This document shows positions 15,131-23,345 of a stretch of 45,431 nt of DNA, piece by piece (position 1 is the first letter of the stretch; every line of letters begins with the position of its first letter). Source of the DNA: Anaerolineae bacterium UTCFX1 (lineage in GTDB: Bacteria; Chloroflexota; Anaerolineae; Anaerolineales; Villigracilaceae). The translations under genes and the position numbers were made by a program. The DNA is taken from assembly GCA_002050275.1 (NCBI GenBank), contig MWTB01000006.1, positions 1 through 45,431 of the forward strand. The letters run 5' to 3'. The notes under the pieces are model-generated. The model searched no databases and had not been told where the DNA came from. It worked only from the letters and a program-made list of their open reading frames with translations.

Positions 15131-15811
15131 TCACTCAGGATCACGGTCTCTTCCCGATTTAACCTTCGCAGATTTCGCGGAATATATATGCGTGCGATCA
15201 TTAAGCGTGTCAATTACCCAACGATGCAAGTGAGGATGATAAAGTACGCGCGCGAATGCCGTGTTGTCAAACCGAAAGCGCACGCCCGACGGGTCGGCGT
15301 GATGGGAAATACCGACAATAGCATGCATTAATTGATTCAATAGACCGCCATGCGAAACCACAAGATAGCTGCCCATGGGGCGCTTCATTAAATCATGCAA
15401 AGCTTTACCCGCGCGCAAAAATAATTCCCAATCGCCTTCGCCGTCGCCCCCCACCGCGTCATACGGCGTACTGTATGGCGGATGCGGTATTTGGCGCATT
15501 TCCTCTGCGGTTAATCCTTCGAATTCACCGGCATCGCGCTCAAGCCAAAGTTCGTCAAGTTCCACGCGCACATTCAACGCAGAAGCAACGATCTCCGCTG
15601 TTTCTCTAGCGCGCTGTAGCGCGCTCGAAATAACGAGATCGAACTGCGCGCCCTCTTCTTTCCAATGTTCGGCGAGCGCCTGCGCTTGTTCGCGTCCGCG
15701 CTGGGTCAGTGGATAATCCGCCTGCCCCTGCCAGCGCGATTCGGCGTTGCCGGTCGATTCGCCATGTCGCAAGAATACAAATTGATACATGCCTTTTTGA
15801 GTCGCGTTCAA
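15131..15811 (-). CDS. Histidine phosphatase (phosphoglycerate mutase) family protein
   Basis: This 226-residue protein has the catalytic RHG motif near the N-terminus (FLRHGESTGNAESRWQGQADYPLTQRG), a second arginine at about residue 65 and the C-terminal catalytic histidine in VVSHGGLLNQLM. The family includes phosphoglycerate mutases, cobalamin phosphatases and broad acid phosphatases; the exact substrate cannot be told. Frame 15811 opens with a TTG preceded at 5 bases by GAGGG and almost touches the stop of the upstream glycosyltransferase. An ATG seven codons in (15790) is the alternative start and lies right before the conserved strand. The last ~10 residues (KSGRDRDPE) are poorly conserved. 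Confidence 0.87.
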   Translation of the reverse strand: MNATQKGMYQFVFLRHGESTGNAESRWQGQADYPLTQRGREQAQALAEHWKEEGAQFDLVISSALQRARETAEIVASALNVRVELDELWLERDAGEFEGLTAEEMRQIPHPPYSTPYDAVGGDGEGDWELFLRAGKALHDLMKRPMGSYLVVSHGGLLNQLMHAIVGISHHADPSGVRFRFDNTAFARVLYHPHLHRWVIDTLNDRTHIYSAKSAKVKSGRDRDPE

Positions 15812-15812
15812 T

Positions 15813-16787
15813 TTATCCCTCTTTCTTCAGTAAATATATAGGTCTGCGTTTTACCTCTTGAAAAATATAGCCCACATATACGCCGATAAATCCCAGCAGA
15901 ATCATAATGATCCCGCTGGCGATCAACACCACTGCCATCAACGAGCTCCAGCCCGGCGCGATCACATGCTCGGTATTCTTCGAGATCGCCAGCCAAAGCA
16001 CCCAACTTAATTGGATCAACGCCAGCGCGAAGAAAAGCAACCCCGAACTCAAGCCAATATATAAGGGAATGAGCGAAAATGAAAAGATCGCATCGGAGGC
16101 GAGCCGAAACATTTTTCCAACTGAATATTTTGAATGCCCGGCAATCCGCGCAGGCTGATGATACGGAAGAATGACGCTTCTATACCCTATCCACGAGATC
16201 ATGCCGCGCAGAAAACGATGATATTCGGGCATGGCTTTGAGCGCGTCTACCGCCTGGCGATTCAATGCGCGAAAGTCCGCCGCGCCTGCCACCATCTGCG
16301 TGCCGCTGACGGCGTTGATGAATTTGTAGAAAGTATCAGATGTAAATTTTTTGAAGAACGACGGGCGCGCTTCCTCGGCGCGCTGTCCCTGCACGATGTC
16401 GAATCCTTGTGCGATCAACTCGATCATCTGCGGGATCATCTCAGGCGGATGCTGACCGTCGCCGTCCATCGTTATAACAATATCGCCCGTTGAATGATCT
16501 AAACCCGCAGTCAGCGCCGCCTGATGGCCGAAGTTCGTGCTGAGCGACAACGCAGTCACACGACGGTCAATCTGCCTCACCGAACGCAGCGACTCCTCCG
16601 TCCCATCCTCCGAGCCGTCGTTCACATAGATGAAGCAGAACTCGTGCGGCAACTTATCCACCACGCTGCAAATCTGCGTGTGGGCTTTCTCAATCACCTC
16701 CGCTTCATTGTAAACAGGGATGACTAGATCAACCCTATACTTGCGTTTTCTAGAAGGCATAAGGGCGATTCTACCACTTCGCTGCAT
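15813..16787 (-). CDS. Family 2 glycosyltransferase, GtrB/DPM1-like, membrane anchored
   Basis: This 324-residue protein (315 if the ATG at 16760 is used) has a GT-A domain at about 15-235: DLVIPVYNEAEVIEKA, YVNDGSEDGT, the DGDGQHPPEMI motif with the metal-binding DxD type residues, and an arginine-rich acceptor region. Two C-terminal membrane helices follow (about 240-270 and 280-310), ending in a cytoplasmic basic tail (VKRRPIYLLKKEG). This is the GtrB/ArnC/dolichol-phosphate-mannose synthase layout, which transfers a sugar from a nucleotide donor to polyprenyl phosphate for later use outside the membrane. It is the second such gene here (see 18304). It is upstream of the histidine phosphatase, with a 1-base gap. 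Confidence 0.87.
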   Translation of the reverse strand: MQRSGRIALMPSRKRKYRVDLVIPVYNEAEVIEKAHTQICSVVDKLPHEFCFIYVNDGSEDGTEESLRSVRQIDRRVTALSLSTNFGHQAALTAGLDHSTGDIVITMDGDGQHPPEMIPQMIELIAQGFDIVQGQRAEEARPSFFKKFTSDTFYKFINAVSGTQMVAGAADFRALNRQAVDALKAMPEYHRFLRGMISWIGYRSVILPYHQPARIAGHSKYSVGKMFRLASDAIFSFSLIPLYIGLSSGLLFFALALIQLSWVLWLAISKNTEHVIAPGWSSLMAVVLIASGIIMILLGFIGVYVGYIFQEVKRRPIYLLKKEG

Positions 16788-16974
16788 ATCATTCCGAGGA
16801 GCCCTTCGATACGATCAGGATGATGCGTTTGCGCAATCTCGCAGATCCATTCTGCCGTAAAACGCTGGTCGTTGAACGGAATAAGAACGGAAGCGCACAG
16901 CAGGCTTGCAACGGTTTATAAGGTCTTCGAGCCAAGTAGGAGCCGTCTCGCTTTGTTTACAGCGATCTATACGC

Positions 16975-17604
16975 TTACTTCCGCACCAAAATCGTGAAAT
17001 CGTATATCCCATAATCGTGCAAAAGCGCCACGTTACGCGAGAAATTGCGTTTGCAGAAATCAAAGAAGAACAGCGGATCGCCATAAAAAAGCTCAGGACG
17101 TTGCGCCATACGGTCGGCGTCGGAATATTTCGTGAGTAGGTTGAAGGAAAATCCTTTCGAACAAAGCGCGTCCATGCGTTTGAGAGTTTCGCAGGTGAAG
17201 TCCTGCCAATCTGAGTACGATTCTTCCAATCTGACGTTAAAAATTCCGCTTGCTAAGACATAATCCGCTATGGGAACTTCGCGTTCATCTGTAGTGAAGC
17301 GCGCGTTCGGGAAGTCCTTATGCGTCTCGCGCCCAGCGAGGACCATCCCTTCGAGCAGGTCAATGCCGTAATATTCAAAGCGCCAACCTTTGCTGTGCAA
17401 GAAATCAAATAATCCGCCATAACCGCTTCCATAATCAATAACGGAAAACGCCTCGGAGGGGTCAATCACTTTTGCAAGTTGCTCGAAGCGAAGGACCTGC
17501 GATTCGATCCCGTTGTAATCCACGCCTTGAGGCGTCGCGCCAAACTCTTCCAACTTTCCGACAAAGTATTCGCCAAGTTTTCTCTGGGTTTCATCTATGC
17601 TCAT
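16975..17604 (-). CDS. Class I SAM-dependent methyltransferase
   Basis: This 209-residue protein starts at the ATG at 17604, after a partial AGG ribosome site; the frame extends to 17628 but that would overlap the WbqC-like gene. The SAM-binding motif I is clear (FSVIDYGSGYGGLFDFLHSKG), followed by the acidic YYGIDLLEGM that contacts the ribose. A later NARFTTDE and SGIFNVR lie in the expected strand-4 region. The substrate is unknown. It directly follows the WbqC-like and GT2 genes, so modification of a surface glycan or glycolipid is plausible but inferred only from context. Confidence 0.8.
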   Translation of the reverse strand: MSIDETQRKLGEYFVGKLEEFGATPQGVDYNGIESQVLRFEQLAKVIDPSEAFSVIDYGSGYGGLFDFLHSKGWRFEYYGIDLLEGMVLAGRETHKDFPNARFTTDEREVPIADYVLASGIFNVRLEESYSDWQDFTCETLKRMDALCSKGFSFNLLTKYSDADRMAQRPELFYGDPLFFFDFCKRNFSRNVALLHDYGIYDFTILVRK

Positions 17605-17617
17605 ACTTGCCTGCTTT

Positions 17618-18307
17618 CTATATATCAAAATAGCCGCTTGCTTCGTTGCCCGTCATGAATATCAGATCAAGGATCGAAATATATGGGTCATACGGCGGAT
17701 ACATCTGTGAATATTCGGGGTAATTATAGTTTATATATTCAAACGTAATCCCCGCCGCGTCGAACTTTTCGGGCTCCATATAGGAACTCGCCGATGGACC
17801 GCAAATATAATGCGTTGCGCCGACTTGCTTGAGCACATTAATGACGCGATCGGCCTTACGACCCGTAATATCAGTCAATTTAGAAGAGCGGATAAATTCC
17901 GTAGAGTTGAATCCCAACGTCCGCGCAAGGAGAATCGAACTCTCAACCGTGAAATCGGCAAGGAATTCATCGCTCCGTTGGTACAGGTCGTTCAGCAACG
18001 GCAAATATTCCTTAAAGCAAGGCGCCTTAGAGTATGAGACCGTCAACGCCTTGAGGTGACTTCTAGCCCACGGCTTTGACCAATCTATACGAATATCTTT
18101 GACGAGCGCGCCCTGCGTAGCGCCTTTGGAATGGACAGGAATCGTAAGCCATTGTTTCCCCTGATGCGTTTTAATCTGGTTGCGATTGCGCCAGCCGTGT
18201 TTATCGTACTGTATATCGTCGTAGAAGATAAACAAGTCCGCGCGGCGGATCTGATCGAAATAACCGCGCCACGGAATGTACGAAGGCTGTAAGATGACGA
18301 CGTTCAT
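17618..18307 (-). CDS. WbqC-like family protein
   Basis: This 229-residue protein begins MNVVILQPSYIPWRGYFDQIRRADLFIFYDD, the hallmark of the WbqC family, and continues with HGWRNRNQIKTHQGKQWLTIPV. Members occur in O-antigen and surface polysaccharide clusters and are thought to add or modify sugar side groups, but the reaction has not been settled to my knowledge. Its ATG overlaps the upstream GT2 stop as ATGA (18304-18307), and it is followed by a methyltransferase, giving a coupled three-gene unit. No membrane segment is present. Confidence 0.85.
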   Translation of the reverse strand: MNVVILQPSYIPWRGYFDQIRRADLFIFYDDIQYDKHGWRNRNQIKTHQGKQWLTIPVHSKGATQGALVKDIRIDWSKPWARSHLKALTVSYSKAPCFKEYLPLLNDLYQRSDEFLADFTVESSILLARTLGFNSTEFIRSSKLTDITGRKADRVINVLKQVGATHYICGPSASSYMEPEKFDAAGITFEYINYNYPEYSQMYPPYDPYISILDLIFMTGNEASGYFDI

Positions 18308-19218
18308 TTACCCGCCGTTTCTTGAACGACATACGCGGGGCGATCCATACTGCGGTCGAACATGCGCGCCAGATATTCGCCGAAGATTCCCAGCGCGAAT
18401 AATTGCGCCCCGCTGAACAACGCGATGATTGACGCCAGAAATGGAAAGCCCGGGATGCCGCCCTCCATAAACGAAATGATGACCACATAAATGAACACGC
18501 CCAGCCCAAATACAGTCATCACAAATCCGATCCAACTTGCCAGACGCAGGGGCGTGGTGCTGTAGCCTGTGAGGATCAACAATGCGGCTTTCACCAACGC
18601 GGAAAAATTATAGTTCGAGCGTTCTTCGGGTTTTTCGATCTCAACATGGACCGATGTAAATCGTGTCGTTCCCCACGAGAGCAACACGTCAATGATCAAC
18701 GTGGGGCTTTGAAAATTTTCGAAGGCGTTGCGTAACTCTGTGCGGAAGGCGCGGAACGCGGAAATGTTTTTCACCGAAGGCACACCCATCACACGCGCAA
18801 GAATACTCTTGATATTCTCGGTCATCACGTTGCGCAGGAAACCCTGCGGCAATTTTTTCGGCGCGCCGTAGACCACGTCGAATCCGTTTTCGAGTTCAGC
18901 CAACAAAACAGGAATTTCTTCGGGCGGATGTTGCAGATCTTGATCCATCGTGATCGTGATCTCGTATTGCGCGGCGCGAACCCCACACAATGTGGCGTTG
19001 TGCTGTCCATAATTTCGCATCAGGCAGATACCCCTCACCCACTTGTATTTTCGCGCAAGTTTTTGAATGACATCCCAACTGTTGTCCGGACTGCCATCGT
19101 TGACGAGCAGGACTTCATATTTTTTTGAAAATTTGAGTAACGACTTCGCCAATCGTTCGACAAGCGGTTCGATCAACGCTTCACCGCGATAGACAGGAAC
19201 GACAATTGATATATTCAT
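18304..19218 (-). CDS. Family 2 glycosyltransferase, GtrB-like, membrane anchored
   Basis: This 304-residue protein has a GT-A domain (SIVVPVYRGEALIEPL, LLVNDGSPDNSWD, MDQDLQHPPEEIP with the DQD motif) and two C-terminal membrane helices (about 225-255 and 265-290) flanked by the conserved IFGEYLARMFDRSMDRPAYVV. It belongs to the same type as the gene at 15813 but is only distantly similar. GtrB enzymes load a sugar onto polyprenyl phosphate at the inner face. It is first of three coupled genes (GT2, WbqC-like, methyltransferase), suggesting a small glycan-modification operon. A flippase such as GtrA is not seen in the window. Confidence 0.87.
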   Translation of the reverse strand: MNISIVVPVYRGEALIEPLVERLAKSLLKFSKKYEVLLVNDGSPDNSWDVIQKLARKYKWVRGICLMRNYGQHNATLCGVRAAQYEITITMDQDLQHPPEEIPVLLAELENGFDVVYGAPKKLPQGFLRNVMTENIKSILARVMGVPSVKNISAFRAFRTELRNAFENFQSPTLIIDVLLSWGTTRFTSVHVEIEKPEERSNYNFSALVKAALLILTGYSTTPLRLASWIGFVMTVFGLGVFIYVVIISFMEGGIPGFPFLASIIALFSGAQLFALGIFGEYLARMFDRSMDRPAYVVQETAGK

Positions 19219-19242
19219 TGGGATGCTATTTTATCGTCCCCT

Positions 19243-20934
19243 TCACAAGCGGACCTCGTGCCTGTCTGCCAGAATGGTGAGCGCGCGCGCCGCCTCGGCT
19301 TTTTTGCGTTCGTCGTCCCAGTTGAGAGAATCGCCGAGCGCGCCCGAGAGCTCATTAACCGTCTCACGCGTCAGTTGTCCTAATATAGCGAGCATAGAAC
19401 GTCTCAACAGCAGATCATCGAGATGCGCAATTTTTTCATATTTCGCAAGATAAGCGATTTCACGCGCCGAATAGTTTGGCAAAGATTTAATCATAAAGTC
19501 TATGCTGCCGTTGATGTAGGTGGCAATGGCTTCGGCGCGTGTGCCGTAGCGCTCAAATAGGATTTTCAATCGTTCCTGCGAAACGCCCGTCCATGCGAAG
19601 AGACTCCCCATTTGACGATTCGGCTCTTCGACATCACGCGCGTACCCGCGTCCGCCGCCGATGGGCAGGGAGCGCGTGTCGCGCTTGCGCGTCAAGCCGA
19701 GGTGGGCGAGCGCCTTATCTGCCGCTTGTTCGCCGAACGCGCGGAAGGATGTCCATTTGCCGCCGACGAGGGAGAAGACCGGGAAGGTGAGATTCGTCCA
19801 GTCGCCGCTGAGGACTTCGATGGTGTGATCGCGCGAAATTTGGCTGACCGTCTTCGCAGTGGAGCGCGGGAGCGGACGAACGCCGGAGAATCGAAAAACG
19901 ATGCGCTGGCGAGTCAGGACGAGATCCGGGAAGACTCGGTTCGTCATCCGCAGAAAATAATCCACTTCCTCTTCCGCGCAACGCGCTTCTTCGGGATTCT
20001 CAATGGGAATATCGGATGTGCCGATGAGGACTTTATCGAACAGCGGAAAGATCAACACGATGCGACCGTCGTCGTTCTCGAAGAAAAATTCGTGGTCGCC
20101 GATCGCCGCGCGGAGTTCGGGATGATCCACCACGATGTGCGAGCCTTTCGAGCCGCCGATGAAATTTGTGGACACGCCGAGTTTTTTGTTGGTCGAGTCG
20201 ATCCACGCGCCCGCCGCGTTGATGACCAATTTCGGATGCACATCGTATGTTTCGTCGGTGAGTTCGTCGCGCAGGATGATCGTGTTCTCCGCGCCGCCCA
20301 CCATGCTGACGTAGTTGAGCGCGCGCGCGTTCGGGTTTTCGGATTCGGCGTCGAGGATCAATTCGATACCGAGGCGTTCGGGATTTGTGATCGCGCCGTC
20401 GTAATACACCGCTGTGTTGACGATGTTCGGGTTCAGCAAATTCCAATTGGCAAGGGACTTCTTGCGCGACAAAAATTTATGACGAGGAACCGCGCGTTGC
20501 TTGCCGGTGAACGCGTCGTAGAACATCAAGCCGATCTTGATGACGAGCGAGCCGCGTTCGCTGGGCTTATCTAACATGCCGAAGAATTTAAGCGGCGCGT
20601 TGAGCAGACCGGAGAATCGTTTGAAAATAGGAATGGCTGTGGGAAGCGGTTTGACGATGTGCGGCGCATTCTGCAACATGAGGTTGCGTTCGCGCACAGC
20701 CTCGCGCACGAGACGGAACTCGCCGTTTTCAAGATAACGAATCCCGCCGTGCGCCATGTGCGAAGAAGCGGACGACGCGCCCGAACAAAAATCGCCGCGC
20801 TCGACGAGCAGGACATCCACGCCGTTGATGGCGAGATCGCGGAACGCGCTAATGCCGTTGATGCCTCCGCCGATGATGAGGACGGAGGGGTTTGGATTTT
20901 TTTTGAGGGCGGTGAGGGTTTCGGAACGATTCAT
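19243..20934 (-). CDS. glpD: Glycerol-3-phosphate dehydrogenase
   Basis: This 563-residue flavoprotein oxidises glycerol-3-phosphate to dihydroxyacetone phosphate at the membrane, passing electrons to quinone. The N-terminal FAD motif is GGGINGISAFRDLAINGVDVLLVERGDF, followed by the SGASSASSHMAHGGIRYLE segment characteristic of GlpD. Later motifs include INAAGAWID, the SKGSHIVVDHPEL substrate region and FSGVRPLPR. The C-terminal alpha-helical domain (about 430-555) is complete. It is the last gene of the channel-kinase-dehydrogenase set on this strand and is separated from glpK by a 91-base gap filled with a 9-base-period repeat. Confidence 0.93.
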   Translation of the reverse strand: MNRSETLTALKKNPNPSVLIIGGGINGISAFRDLAINGVDVLLVERGDFCSGASSASSHMAHGGIRYLENGEFRLVREAVRERNLMLQNAPHIVKPLPTAIPIFKRFSGLLNAPLKFFGMLDKPSERGSLVIKIGLMFYDAFTGKQRAVPRHKFLSRKKSLANWNLLNPNIVNTAVYYDGAITNPERLGIELILDAESENPNARALNYVSMVGGAENTIILRDELTDETYDVHPKLVINAAGAWIDSTNKKLGVSTNFIGGSKGSHIVVDHPELRAAIGDHEFFFENDDGRIVLIFPLFDKVLIGTSDIPIENPEEARCAEEEVDYFLRMTNRVFPDLVLTRQRIVFRFSGVRPLPRSTAKTVSQISRDHTIEVLSGDWTNLTFPVFSLVGGKWTSFRAFGEQAADKALAHLGLTRKRDTRSLPIGGGRGYARDVEEPNRQMGSLFAWTGVSQERLKILFERYGTRAEAIATYINGSIDFMIKSLPNYSAREIAYLAKYEKIAHLDDLLLRRSMLAILGQLTRETVNELSGALGDSLNWDDERKKAEAARALTILADRHEVRL

Positions 20935-20943
20935 TTGATTCTA

Positions 20944-21020
20944 AACACAAAGGACACGAAGTACACAAAGTTTTTAATTCAACACAAAGAATCCTTCGTG
21001 ACCTTTGTGTCCTTCGTGTT
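20944..21020. repeat. Inverted repeat of 9-base units between glpD and glpK
   Basis: The left arm contains AACACAAAG, GACACGAAG and TACACAAAG in tandem. The right arm, read in reverse, contains AACACGAAG, GACACAAAG and GTCACGAAG. The 9-base period with consensus NACACRAAG is plain. The arms can pair over about 27 bases with few mismatches. No gene is present in this stretch. Confidence 0.75.
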
Positions 21021-21025
21021 AAAGA

Positions 21026-22534
21026 TTATCCCGTCCAATTAAAGGTTCGCGTCACTGCTTTCTTCCAGCCTGAGTATAACTTCTTTCGTCCTTTCGAGTC
21101 CATTGATGGTTTCCATTCTTTATCTTTGCCCCAGTTGTTTTTCAATTCGTCGAAATCTTTCCAAAAGCCGACGGCGAGTCCCGCCGCGTATGCCGCGCCG
21201 AGCGACGTGGTTTCCGCCACTTTCGGTCGCACGACAGGCGCGTTCAACATATCCGATTGAAATTGCATGAGCAGTTCGTTGAAGACCATGCCGCCGTCCA
21301 CTTTGAGCGCGGATAATTTCACGCCCGAATCTTTTTCCATCGCATCCAGCACTTCGCGCGTCTGGTAGGCTGTCGCTTCGAGCGCGGCGCGGGCGATGTG
21401 ACCTTTGTTGACGTAGCGCGTCATCCCAACGATCACGCCGCGCGCGTCGGATTTCCAATACGGCGCGTAGAGTCCGCTGAACGCGGGGACGAAATAGATG
21501 CCGCCGTTATCCTCGACGGATTTTGCCAACGCTTCCACCTCAGGGGATGCTTGAATCAACCCTAGGTTGTCTCTCAGCCATTGAACCAACGCGCCCGCAA
21601 TTGCAATCGAGCCTTCGAGCGCGTAGACGGCTTTGCGGTTTCCAATTTTGTATCCCAGCGTAGTGAGCAACCCCGCTTTGCTTTGCACGGGCTTCTCGCC
21701 TGTGTTCATCAACATGAAACAACCCGTGCCGTAGGTATTTTTCGCTTCGCCTGCTTTGAAACAGGTTTGACCAAACAACGCGGCTTGCTGGTCGCCGAGG
21801 TCGCCTGCGATGGGCACGCTCTTGCCGCCGTCCCCGGCGGCGAGGACGCCGCCTCGAGCATTAACATAACCATAAATTTCCGACGACGATTTGATCGTCG
21901 GCAACATCGCGCGCGGGATGCCAAGCGCCTTGAGAATCTCCTCGTCCCAATCCAGCGATTTGAGATTCATCAACATCGTGCGCGAGGCATTCGTCACATC
22001 GGTGACATGCTCGCCTGTTAAATTCCAGATCAGCCACGAGTCAATTGTCCCGAACAACAAATCCCCTCTTTTGGCTTTCTCTTTCGCGCCTTGCACATTG
22101 TCGAGAATCCATTTTATTTTCGGACCCGAGAAATAAGTGGCAAGCGGCAATCCTGTTTTCTTGCGAAAGCGATCCTGCCCGCCTGATTTAGCAAGTTTGG
22201 CGCAGATGACATCCGTCCGCGTGTCTTGCCAGACGATGGCGTTGTAGACGGGCTTGCCGGTGTGTTTGTCCCACACAACAGTCGTCTCGCGTTGGTTTGT
22301 GATCCCAACCGCGGCAATGTCTGCCGACTGGAGGTGTGCGGACTTAAGTCCGCGCTCCGTTACCTCAAGTGTATTCTCCCAAATCTCCACCGGATCATGC
22401 TCTACCCAACCGGGTCTGGGAAAAATTTGCTTGTGTTCTTTTTGGGCAACAGACACAACATTCCCGCCGTGATCGAACACAATGAAACGAGCGCTGGTTG
22501 TCCCTTGATCAATTGCCGCGACATATTTTGTCAT
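21026..22534 (-). CDS. glpK: Glycerol kinase
   Basis: This 502-residue FGGY-family kinase phosphorylates glycerol with ATP. Family features are the N-terminal [16 protein letters not shown], the [11 protein letters not shown] motif, [13 protein letters not shown], the [18 protein letters not shown] segment, [13 protein letters not shown] and the C-terminal [15 protein letters not shown]. The length equals that of E. coli GlpK. The ATG at 22534 has a GCGAGG site 7 bases upstream. A terminator hairpin lies between the channel gene and this one, so expression may depend on partial read-through or a separate promoter that I could not identify. A perfect 16-base palindrome interrupts the coding region at 22339. 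Confidence 0.96.
   Translation of the reverse strand: MTKYVAAIDQGTTSARFIVFDHGGNVVSVAQKEHKQIFPRPGWVEHDPVEIWENTLEVTERGLKSAHLQSADIAAVGITNQRETTVVWDKHTGKPVYNAIVWQDTRTDVICAKLAKSGGQDRFRKKTGLPLATYFSGPKIKWILDNVQGAKEKAKRGDLLFGTIDSWLIWNLTGEHVTDVTNASRTMLMNLKSLDWDEEILKALGIPRAMLPTIKSSSEIYGYVNARGGVLAAGDGGKSVPIAGDLGDQQAALFGQTCFKAGEAKNTYGTGCFMLMNTGEKPVQSKAGLLTTLGYKIGNRKAVYALEGSIAIAGALVQWLRDNLGLIQASPEVEALAKSVEDNGGIYFVPAFSGLYAPYWKSDARGVIVGMTRYVNKGHIARAALEATAYQTREVLDAMEKDSGVKLSALKVDGGMVFNELLMQFQSDMLNAPVVRPKVAETTSLGAAYAAGLAVGFWKDFDELKNNWGKDKEWKPSMDSKGRKKLYSGWKKAVTRTFNWTG
22339..22354. repeat. Perfect 16-base palindrome inside glpK
   Basis: GCGGACTTAAGTCCGC is its own reverse complement. It encodes part of the [16 protein letters not shown] stretch, a surface-exposed and variable part of the kinase. 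It could be a chance palindrome or a dispersed repeat unit. Confidence 0.5.
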
Positions 22535-22562
22535 TAGAAGCCTCGCCTAATTGTAAAACAAA

Positions 22563-22588
22563 AGTCCCCGTTAAAAATATCGGGGACT
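22563..22588 (-). terminator. Rho-independent terminator after the channel gene
   Basis: AGTCCCCG (22563-22570) pairs with CGGGGACT (22581-22588) around a 10-base AT-rich loop. On the minus strand the stem is followed by TTTGTTTT. It lies 22 bases after the channel stop and before glpK. Confidence 0.8.
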
Positions 22589-22610
22589 CTCTTCTTTCCG
22601 CTTTCGTTTT

Positions 22611-23294
22611 TCATTTCTTCTTCGGCGGCTTCTTTGCGACTTCCACTTCACTGCTATCCAAAAACTTGAATACGCTCACTGACAATGCCGCGCCCGCTAA
22701 CGGACCCAGAAAATAGATCACATACGTGAACGGGTTGACAAGGCTGGGCGAGGCAAAGATCGCCGGACCGAATGTGCGAGCCGGGTTGAGCGATGCACCG
22801 GTCAACGGACCGCCGACGAGGATCGAAACAACCAGAGTCAAACCGATAGCCAAACCCGCGAGGTTTCCAGACTTGCCCGCAACAGCATTATGCAAAACGG
22901 ATGTGACAAGGAAAAATGTGAGGACGAGTTCCACCAGCGCGGCATTGACCGGCATGGAGTTTGTCAACGAGCCGATGGTCGCGCCGGCAGAAATGTCCCC
23001 GGTAAAAATGTTGAGCAAGAACGCGGCGATCACCGCCCCAACAAATTGCGCGATCCAATAAAAGACCGCCTCGCCCCATTTGATCGTATTGTTGAGCGCA
23101 AGTCCGAACGTCACGGCAGGGTTGATATGCGTCCCGGAAATATAACCATAGGTATAAACGAACGCCGCCACAGTGAGACCATGAGCCAACGCCACACCCA
23201 GTAACCCAGCCCCGACGATCGCCGCGCCCGCGCCGATGAACACCAGCGCAAACGTGCCGATCAACTCGGCAACGAACACTTTTGAATTGAACAT
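22611..23294 (-). CDS. MIP-family channel (aquaporin/glycerol facilitator)
   Basis: This 227-residue protein has six membrane helices and the two family NPA motifs, HINPAVTFGLAL (first half) and SLNPARTFGPAIF (second half). The family passes water or small polyols such as glycerol. NPARTFGPA is more typical of aquaporins than of GlpF, and the protein is shorter than E. coli GlpF (281). The chromosomal position directly before glpK and glpD argues for glycerol entry, so specificity is uncertain. The C-terminus is lysine-rich (VAKKPPKKK). A GGAGG site lies 4 bases before the ATG at 23294. Confidence 0.9.
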   Translation of the reverse strand: MFNSKVFVAELIGTFALVFIGAGAAIVGAGLLGVALAHGLTVAAFVYTYGYISGTHINPAVTFGLALNNTIKWGEAVFYWIAQFVGAVIAAFLLNIFTGDISAGATIGSLTNSMPVNAALVELVLTFFLVTSVLHNAVAGKSGNLAGLAIGLTLVVSILVGGPLTGASLNPARTFGPAIFASPSLVNPFTYVIYFLGPLAGAALSVSVFKFLDSSEVEVAKKPPKKK

Positions 23295-23345
23295 GGAACC
23301 TCCAGAAAATTTAGATGATCATGAAACCCCGTTCTTGAAGTTGAG

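Noticed and set aside
14053..15213. Longer ketopantoate-reductase frame starting at 15213
   Set aside because: The extra 36 residues precede the Rossmann motif, overlap the phosphatase gene and have no ribosome site. The ATG at 15105 is better.
16788..16974. Possible short gene between the GtrB-like and methyltransferase genes
   Set aside because: The only frames here are short and overlap the methyltransferase on the same strand. None has a ribosome site or a recognisable motif. The 187 bases look non-coding.
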